From contig OU964932.1 in the NCBI GenBank assembly GCA_918807975.1, positions 5,518,001 through 5,582,000 of the forward strand: a stretch of 64,000 nucleotides of DNA. The letters are read 5' to 3'. Of this stretch, positions 56,985 to 64,000 are shown piece by piece. Made by a program: the position numbers and the translations under genes. The notes beneath the pieces were generated by a model that worked only from the letters and a program-made list of their open reading frames with translations, was not told the origin of the DNA and did no database searches. This DNA is from Aplidium turbinatum. Taxonomy: Eukaryota; Chordata; Ascidiacea; Aplousobranchia; Polyclinidae. Position 1 is the stretch's first letter; every line of letters starts with the position of its first letter.

Positions 56985-57836
56985 TTGAGGGTTGGATCAT
57001 GGTTGGATACAATGCGCCATTGTTCTCAACCGTTCGTACTACATTTTAATAACTTAATTTTGTCCATTTAGTGATGTTTGATGTCCAAATCATTCTTCGT
57101 CTGCCTTTGTTTCTTTTACCGTTTATCTTCCCTTCCCTTCTATTAATGATCTTTGTAACGAGTTTTGCATTATTGTGTGTCCGAAATACTTCAAACTTCT
57201 TCTTTTGACTATTTGTAAGAGAATTTTGCTTGAATTAAATTTGGATAATACTTCATCGTTAGTGATCTTTTGTTTCCATGAAATTTTTAACCTTTGCCTG
57301 TATGACCAGAGCTCGAAGGCATCGATCCGTTTTTACATTTTTTGTGACACTGTCCAAGTTTCAGAGTTGTATAAAAGAGTTGAGCAGACATAGCATTTTA
57401 ATATCCTTTGATGAATTGATAAATTTAAACTTTGATAGATTAAAACATTTTTCATTTTTCCAAATATAGTTCTTGCAATTTCTATCCGTCTTAGAATTTC
57501 ATGTTCACACCTCCCATCTTCAGTTATTAAATGTCCAAGATAAGAAAAAGATTTTATTTTTTGTATATTTTTATTGTCAATTATAATTTGGAGTATACTG
57601 GAGTATCTGGTGATTTTGAGATTATCATTGATTTAGTCTTTTTAGAGTTAATTTTCATATTAAACTCTTTGCCAATTGACTTGACATTGTCCAATATTTC
57701 TTGAAAATCTTCTTGTGATTCAGCCAACAGAACAGTATCATCAGCATAGCGTAAATTTGCCATGTTCATTGTTGTAATGATTGTACCTGTATTGTATATA
57801 TATACTGTATTAGCTCTGCTAGCTGCATTGAGCACT
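56985..57836 (-). mobile_element. LINE fragment, reverse transcriptase palm to C-terminus (RTE-like)
   Basis: From 57836 downward the minus strand reads LRYADDTVLLAESQEDFQEI, then MKINSKKTKSMI, then LGHLITEDGRCEHEILRRIE, and near 57120 GKINGKRNKGRR. YADD is the catalytic motif. Scattered frame changes and stops are present. The left end grades into ATC/ATT simple sequence near 56960, as RTE-type elements often end. Confidence 0.8.
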
Positions 57837-58296
57837 TTGTTTGCAATTGCAACAGTTTATTCTTGGAATATTGTATATATTATTATTGTGTATTATTATA
57901 ATATTATATATTTGTACTGAACATTCCACTATTCAAGGTTTTGGCAGCTTTTCATGTTCACTCGAGTACAGACCTTCAGCTTTGTGTCAGACCGTTTGTT
58001 CAGGCGGATCCAGTAAGTTGCTTCAGGAGAGAGGGAACGCGATTTCACAAAACACAATGATGTGTAGGTCTACATTTAATCTGACCTTGCAAATACACCA
58101 TAAATTAAGTTACTTTTCTGCGTTTTTGGTAAGTTATTCCCTCCCTGGATTCACCACTGCGTTGGTATTGGTTGTGTGTAGTAGCATGATAGCATAAATC
58201 CTTCAAAAATTGATTTAGTTTGCTTGCTTCGTAATACAGTGTGTACATACTTACATGTACGTATTCCTTGTAGGCTAAAGCTTTGGTCCACTAAGC

Positions 58297-58709
58297 CAGG
58301 GGTTCGCAAATAGTGGGTCCATACCATCCACAATGGGTCGCAAAACGGTTAAAACGTACTATAAATACAGTATAACTTGTGTAGCAAAAATAAATACAAT
58401 CATATACTCTTTGATATGCTGAGTTTCGTACAATTTTGTACAAGAAAATTTATAATTTTGATTGTAGTACAGTAGTCCCTGCTTATTAAGCCCACGGGTA
58501 TAAAGCCTAGAAGACACCTTGAGCCAGGACATGAAAACTCTCTCAGCTTATCTCCCGGTGTGGGTTTTATAAGCGGGGACGACCATATTGAAATTGATAT
58601 TAAATTGCAAAGTATTTTGCCAAAATTATATGTTTCTGAAACGTTTGGGTCGCAAAGATTTCGAACGATTGTTTTTTGGGTCGCGACAACAAGTATTTGC
58701 AGACCCCTG
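58297..58709. mobile_element. hAT-type MITE (CAGGGGTTCGCAAA ends), 8-bp TSD CACTAAGC
   Basis: CAGGGGTTCGCAAATA at the left and the diverged inverse TATTTGCAGACCCCTG at the right; CACTAAGC flanks both exactly. It contains a nested Tigger-like MITE. Confidence 0.92.
58470..58585. mobile_element. Tigger/pogo-like MITE nested in hAT MITE, TA TSD
   Basis: CAGTAGTCCCTGCTTAT at the left, diverged inverse ATAAGCGGGGACGACCA at the right, TA on both sides. CAGTAGTCCC ends are typical of Tigger-type elements. Confidence 0.75.
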
Positions 58710-58861
58710 CACTAAGCCACTAAGGTGGTATCATGAAGCACTGCTTTTCGTCTTAACGAATCTATACTGTAAGAGTACAGACCAAGCCGCAACGCGTCTA
58801 CTCTATTGTCAATCCAATTTGCACGTCATTGCTTTCAGTGAAGTGATGGAATGACTCGAGT

Positions 58862-60470
58862 GTTCTCATGGGTCTAAAGCTTGTTAGATTGTTTGTTTGA
58901 CATTTTCTTAACGTTACTAAAAACACAAAAGCGTACCCTTCAACAATTTAAACAAAAACGTTGCTTATCGCTTACGCTGTAACAAAGCAGGCAGTTGGCT
59001 AGTTCCTGTGGTGAATTTGAATTCTGTTAATCACAAACGCAAGTTGTGAGACAAAGATCAGTTTTAAACAAAACGTACAGATAACATCTAACGACGTCAC
59101 AGTTACGGTACCGTATGTAAAAAGGAGAGTTTTTTCAGCTGAGAAACTATCAGTTGCCTAATTTAAGTGTGTCAGTTCTTGCTCTGACAAATGATAGGCT
59201 GTTGTTAAATTTTACTGAATTATATCTGCCAACAGTATGCCAATAAACATAACGGCATGTTTTCTCGGAGTTGACATTCGTTGGCTGGTAATGACCCAGC
59301 AGATACGCAGCTAAGCCTGACAGGCGTAGTAGTAACTGGTAAAAGTTGATATTCCCAAGACAAAAAGCAGATATGTTCATCTATTCCAGACAGATTACAT
59401 GTCCACAGCAGTCACTTTTTGCAATGAAGGGGAATAGCATTAACTGTCCTAATCTTGTTTCTGACGTTAAGTTACGTTTTTTAACATCAAGTTTCCAACA
59501 TTGTTTAATGCGGTTAAATTAGGCCTATAACAATTTCAACAACTCAGCCAAGCAATGCAACGCATGGCAGGGAAGTCTAGAAAACCGAAGCATTCAAAAG
59601 CTTAATAGTCATGGCAAATAAGAACGACGGTGTGCCTTTGGTAACATAAATGCAATTTTTCAAACTTTTAATTAATTATTTATATAGAAATTGTGCCACT
59701 GTCTTTATCTTACGAAACCAAATGCACATTTGATAAAGAAAAAAGGGTCTTGAAATATTCTGTTAACAATTTCACAGCTTTACGTTTGGGTGTTCCGTGG
59801 TATTCAACCGAAATACAAACTTTAATATAAAAAGAGTTATTGTTATATCAGCTTTATAAAGTAAGAAAGGCTTTAGTTAGTGAAGTTTACTTTCAACTAT
59901 AAGATTCTGCTTGCTTTTCTTTTGTATAACGGCATCGTAGCCCAGCCTCAAATAATAGTTCATTATTGTATTAGGCGCACGTCTAACAGTGGTTTGGCAT
60001 GGCGAGAAGAAGAGCACGCGGAAGCTTCGATTTTAGTCGCATTAGTCTGGTGATACAAATCCAATTTTCTTGCATAATTTATGATAAAATCGTGAAGTTT
60101 AACGTTTCACTCCATTAGACACCTCGATGCATTGCAGTTGGAAGAAGGAAAATTGCAGCATGCAGGCAACATTTGAAGGTTCTCGCTCTTTTGAGTGTTT
60201 AGATTTGTTGGTTAAAAAATAATCTTAGAACGATAAGAATTCATTTGGCAGGCAAAAGCAGTGGTCGAGACTCGAGAGTATGTGGCATGAATTAGTGGTA
60301 CGATACTGATGAGCCCAGCCCAATGGGCAAAACACGTGCCTACAATGCCAATTCTTGCTACCAACGACTTCCGAGAAACATGCGCGTTGTGGATAATCTT
60401 GACCAGTGTGCATTATGGAAAAAGCACAAAAGAAAATAAGAATAGGCTGATTTATGAAGCTGACAAGCTT
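58862..60470. other. No gene seen
   Basis: Non-coding, AT-rich. No recognisable exon or delimited repeat was found. Confidence 0.45.
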
Positions 60471-60479
60471 CCAGTAGCT

Positions 60480-60565
60480 ATGAAGCTTAACAAAATTCTG
60501 AAGGGTTTGCTTGTTTTTCAAGCAGCAGTTTACATATTGATCGGTTTGTGGCAGTTGGAATCACT
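60480..60565 (+). CDS. Possible first coding exon with hydrophobic leader
   Basis: An ATG opens MKLNKILKGLLVFQAAVYIL then IGLWQLESL, directly followed by GTAAGT. A basic start and a hydrophobic stretch could be a signal peptide or anchor. No partner exon in phase was found: it does not join the 62272 frame at any acceptor I could see. It may be chance. Confidence 0.2.
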
Positions 60566-61133
60566 GTAAGTTTAACACAAAGAAGCAGAATTTGCAATGT
60601 ATTAAGTTTTGTTTTCACCACGCGTGATCTATAGACTTGACTGGTTCCCTAGAAACTTTCCCATTTTACTGATTTAAATCCTAATTAAAGTTAAAACAGC
60701 ACTTTTCTGAAATTACGTTTATAAAGCAAAACTTTGTTGCGACAAAAAAGGAACTGCCGTAAAATCGAAACTAGAACTGCATTTTGTCAAACCAAGTCTA
60801 GTTGACAGGCGACAAATTGTGATTTATTTGCACTGTTGTTGTTGTGAGAGTTCTTTGTTTTTCATACAAGCCATGAAAGAGGAGGAAGCTTTCAACATGG
60901 ACTTGTCTCTGCATAAAATATAAAATTTCATTTCATTCTCGCTCGTTTATGTGTTATCTTTCTATTGTAGTGTTGCGCAAAATGTTAGTCATTTTTGATA
61001 TTCAAGTATTTCAGATGATGTTGTTTTGTGTTACACGATGAAACTTTTACTGGTTTTCTAAGCAGCATTGTTGGGTTTATCACAGATTTTACTGAAAAAA
61101 CTCTATTCATGTATCATGGTTACGCCTCTAAAC

Positions 61134-61421
61134 CAGGCCCGTAATTATACATTTTAGCTTGGGGGGCTCAAAAGCTGTTGCGAAGTAAAAGGCTATGCAC
61201 ATAACATTTGTAGTTGCAATGAGTCAAATTTGCGGTTTTTTGGGCAAAGGCACGGCATACGTTATAAAGTCACAAGGTGCTAGATAGCAGTAATTTCGAA
61301 TGATTGGGATAATTCCAGCCAAAACATGGGTAATTCCAGCCAAAATGATCTCTTATGTATCTCTTACTTTGAGCTTGGGGGGGGGGGGCTTTGCCCCCCC
61401 CCCCCGGTAATTACGGGCCTG
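61134..61421. mobile_element. hAT-type MITE (CAGGCCCGTAATTA ends), 8-bp TSD CTCTAAAC
   Basis: CAGGCCCGTAATTA and TAATTACGGGCCTG; CTCTAAAC at 61126-61133 and 61422-61429. Long G and C runs lie inside the ends (CTTGGGGGG / CCCCCCCGG). Confidence 0.92.
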
Positions 61422-61429
61422 CTCTAAAC

Positions 61430-62271
61430 GTTGAAAATACAAATTTTGCTTGCGTAGTGAGATCACATATCCATGTGCAAGATTCAATCTAACTCTTCCT
61501 TTTATGACAAATTTAGTTCCTTATTTTCTTGCATTGATTGACTTCTCACAATCTGATCTTTATTTGGTGAAGTAATAAAATTACTTTTGTTTAAAATAAA
61601 TCACTTTTTACGTCAAACAACGTTAACAACATGCCGTAAGAAATACGCGTTTTGTTAGCTGATAGCCGAGTCATGTCTTGGGGTGTCCATTTCTTCTCCA
61701 TATGTTGAACTTCATGTTGCAGTTGCAACTTGCATGTCTGCTGGAGGTATTTGTATTCTGTGAGTCATTACCTGTCCCAGAACTTGCTAAATCATTTGAT
61801 TGTTCATCTGCTTCAAATTGAAATTGTTCATCTGCATTAAGAGAACTTTTGAGGAACAAGGGTCAGGTAATCCGAGATAACTTACTTCTCAGGATTTGTT
61901 GCCTTACTATTAATCCGGTTTGACTGATTGAGGTAATGATTGACTCAAACAAAGTCGCCTCATTAGAAGCTTTACCATAGTGGATTTGTATAGACCTTGC
62001 AGACTTACCGTTGGACCACTCAGTCAACCATTAGACGCAGTCTACAAATGAGGCTTATATTGAGTTTTATTAGGAAATATAGCTTTATACAAACAAACGA
62101 TCTTGGCTATTTACCAAACAAATTAAATTTATTTCCAAGTAACGTATGTAACCGTTTTCAGGTGCGTCGTTAGTCATGAATATTTTGAACTGCATTGAAA
62201 GTTAACTGATAAGAAGTCTTGATTTCAAGTTTTGCTACTGAGCATTGAAAAGCGACTGCATCTCAAACCGC
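61430..62271. other. No gene confirmed
   Basis: Non-coding as far as can be judged. A minus-strand frame at 61671-61859 is rich in D/E/Q/N/S (NADEQFQFEADEQS) and could be a coding exon, but no neighbours support it. Confidence 0.35.
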
Positions 62272-62796
62272 ATGTTTCCAGCTGTTATGGGAGGAAGTAG
62301 TTCTTCCACACATAATCGTAGCAATGTCTATGAACATCATTCAAACGTGAACGAGTGGGAGCATTTGTACGCTGAAATTATTCATTCGAGCAGTAGCAAA
62401 AAGCTTTGGCCAAAAAGAAGAAGAAAAGGTGCTCGGATTTTAGCTGGAAATACTGAAGGTCAAAGAATATTAAGTTGGCATGTTTGGAGGTCAAGAAACT
62501 TATATTTATTTGGAATCAAATGCGACCAAAAACTGTTCTACTTAAAACCTGGAAAACGAAAAAAAATTACTCTTGGTAAAGGCTCGTCCTTAAGTAACAT
62601 AAGAGAGGATGATAAACGTCTATTTCAGTTGAAAAAATTTCAACAAAACTCCAGAAATACAGTCTTGCATCATGTCAAATCAAACAAATATCTTCGTTGT
62701 GCTGATGACAATGGAACTTTAAAATTAACAAGAAGCCAAGAAAGGGCTGATGGGTGGCTCATTAACGAACAAAATTCTCCAAACGATGAGGATTAA
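62272..62796 (+). CDS. Hypothetical 174-aa protein, possible beta-trefoil fold
   Basis: The first ATG after an in-frame stop is at 62272 (MFPAVMGGSSSSTHNRSN). The N-terminal third is Ser/His-rich and ends in a strongly basic stretch, LWPKRRRKGAR, like a pro-protein cleavage or nuclear signal. The rest alternates short beta-like strands: YLFGIKCDQKLFYLKPGKRK, then RLFQLKKF and HHVKSNKYLRCADDNGTLKL, a pattern seen in beta-trefoil proteins (FGF, IL-1, fascin). There is no signal peptide. I do not recognise a specific family. The frame could instead be the last exon of a longer gene (acceptor-like TTTCCAG at 62275-62281). AATAAA lies at 63012-63017. It is probably real because of its length in AT-rich DNA, but this is not certain. 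Confidence 0.45.
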   Translation: MFPAVMGGSSSSTHNRSNVYEHHSNVNEWEHLYAEIIHSSSSKKLWPKRRRKGARILAGNTEGQRILSWHVWRSRNLYLFGIKCDQKLFYLKPGKRKKITLGKGSSLSNIREDDKRLFQLKKFQQNSRNTVLHHVKSNKYLRCADDNGTLKLTRSQERADGWLINEQNSPNDED

Positions 62797-63011
62797 TTCA
62801 ACTTTGTAATTTGAAGCAATAGGCATCGTACGGCATGAGCTATTTTTGAGTAAAGTTTCCATCAAATCTTGGGAAAGATAGACTGACTTCAAGTTTTTTA
62901 CTACTTAAGTTCGTCACAGGAGGTACACTGCGAAGTAATGTTCCAACCCTAACACAATAGGTCTATGACAAATGCAGCTTAAGTCCCAAGAGACAAATCT
63001 TTATATCTCTC

Positions 63012-63017
63012 AATAAA
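63012..63017 (+). other. AATAAA poly(A) signal after the 62272 ORF
   Basis: It lies 215 bases past the stop, at a plausible distance for a terminal exon. Confidence 0.35.
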
Positions 63018-63109
63018 TTAGCACAGAAAAAGCAAAAGAATTGTTACTGTGTTTGTGCTGCCTTCAAAACTATTCAGTGAAAGTGATATTTTACGGTATT
63101 GCCTCAAAC

Positions 63110-63190
63110 CAGTAACTCTCAACCGCGGCCCATCAGGCCGCATGTGGGCCTCAATTATTCTTTTTGCGGCCCTCATCGATGCAGCAAAAA
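63110..63190. mobile_element. Solo hAT-like end
   Basis: CAGTAACTCTCAACCGCGGC followed by GGCCCTC motifs resembles hAT ends of the CAGTGGTTCTCAACC kind. No inverted partner is visible before the window end. Confidence 0.45.
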
Positions 63191-64000
63191 TATGATTTGT
63201 GCTAGAACCATATATGGCGAGAATACATCGTTGTCATAAAACTTACGTGCTAGCAAAGCAATGTTTTATACTATAATAACGTTTAGCCACACAGAGAAAG
63301 TAGCTGTGTTTATCCGTGGAGTTATGTCAGACTTCAACATTTGCGAGCAATTTCTCCTTTGCGTTCCGTTTGCGGCACAACACAAGGGATAGGCTATATT
63401 ACGTTTCGTGAATGTCGTTCGTCTTCTGGAAGTACTTTTGTACCCGTTGTTGTGTAGTTGTAACAAATGAGTGTTCTTCCATATTGGGGAAGAATCAAGG
63501 TTTTCATGGACTTGTTCAGATGGTGTAAAGAAGATAATCTAACCCTGTGATGTCGCACCACTACATTTTACACCAAGAAATTATCGTTGTTAAGTCACGG
63601 AAGATTTCTAATGTGATAGAAATCATAACATCAATAGCAAATTGGATTCGTGCAAATGCGCTTGATCATCGCGAGTTTTTAAGTAATTTCTGGTAGATAT
63701 TGATACTGACCATGGAGACGTGCTTATGTTCACTGCCATTCGGTGGTTAAGCTGTGCTGTGATTAAACCAGAGCAACAAGTCAATGGATCATTCGAAAAA
63801 CATGATTGATGAATTTAAAAGTCGCACTAACGGTATCAATTTTTCCTGCCCTTGATGAAAATATTTGTAACATCTATGGCAAATCAATAGACGCAGCCAC
63901 CGGCCCAACGATTTACAACTGAAACTGCTAGATGTGCAGTCAAATGTGAAGCTGACACAAGCATGCAAATGTAATCATCTATTTTACCTTTGAAGTCGAA
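63191..64000. other. No gene seen
   Basis: Non-coding sequence to the window edge, with no supported exon or element. Confidence 0.45.

Noticed and set aside
60480-60565. First exon of the 62272 gene
   Set aside because: The exon ends in phase 2 and no acceptor upstream of or within the 62272 frame gives a matching phase, so the two were not joined.
61671-61859. Minus-strand exon rich in D/E/Q/N/S
   Set aside because: Has a possible donor (GGGACAG then GTAATG) but no partner exon or recognisable domain was found.

Overview
The window looks like nuclear DNA of an invertebrate animal. It is AT-rich, has short exons with canonical GT-AG (and two apparent GC-AG) introns, and is crowded with DNA transposons, SINEs and decayed LINEs. 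I saw no bacterial-type operons, rRNA, CRISPR array or recognisable LTR element. A tunicate or another marine invertebrate is my guess; nothing in the window fixes the species. The motif TAGGCTA/TAGCCTA is conspicuously frequent outside exons.

Three host genes can be modelled on the + strand. (1) 1811-4027: the last four visible exons of an EHD-family membrane-remodelling ATPase, ending in the EH domain; the 5' part lies before the window. (2) 24741-33774: a complete nine-exon TADA2B (ADA2b) gene, 410 aa, with ZZ finger, SANT and SWIRM domains. (3) 41266-56041: a complete nine-exon rhodopsin-family GPCR, 463 aa, with signal peptide, a very long second extracellular loop and a missing Asp2.50. 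A fourth possible gene is the 62272-62796 ORF, which resembles a beta-trefoil protein; this is unproven.

Three large DNA transposons are near complete: 7954-11091 (8-bp target duplication, DDE-type protein of an unassigned family), 21489-24390 (7-bp duplication, decayed, with a Tudor-like C-terminal module), and 28142-31810 inside TADA2B intron 5 (3-bp duplication, about 690-bp inverted repeats, FEN1/XPG-like nuclease protein; Academ-like). The last carries the same small hAT-type insertion, with the same 8-bp duplication, in both inverted repeats.

Many non-autonomous elements can be delimited by exact target duplications: hAT-type (8 bp), Mutator-type (9 bp, two copies enclosing tRNA-like sequence), a TTAA element and TA-type MITEs. 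GPCR intron 1 is mostly a nest of such elements. A palindromic MITE of about 70-110 bp centred on TTGATTCAACGTCTGCAGAC occurs at least eleven times, and at least two tRNA-derived SINE families plus a shared 3' tail occur through the introns. The genes have no evident functional link; the layout is ordinary host genes separated and stretched by mobile DNA.
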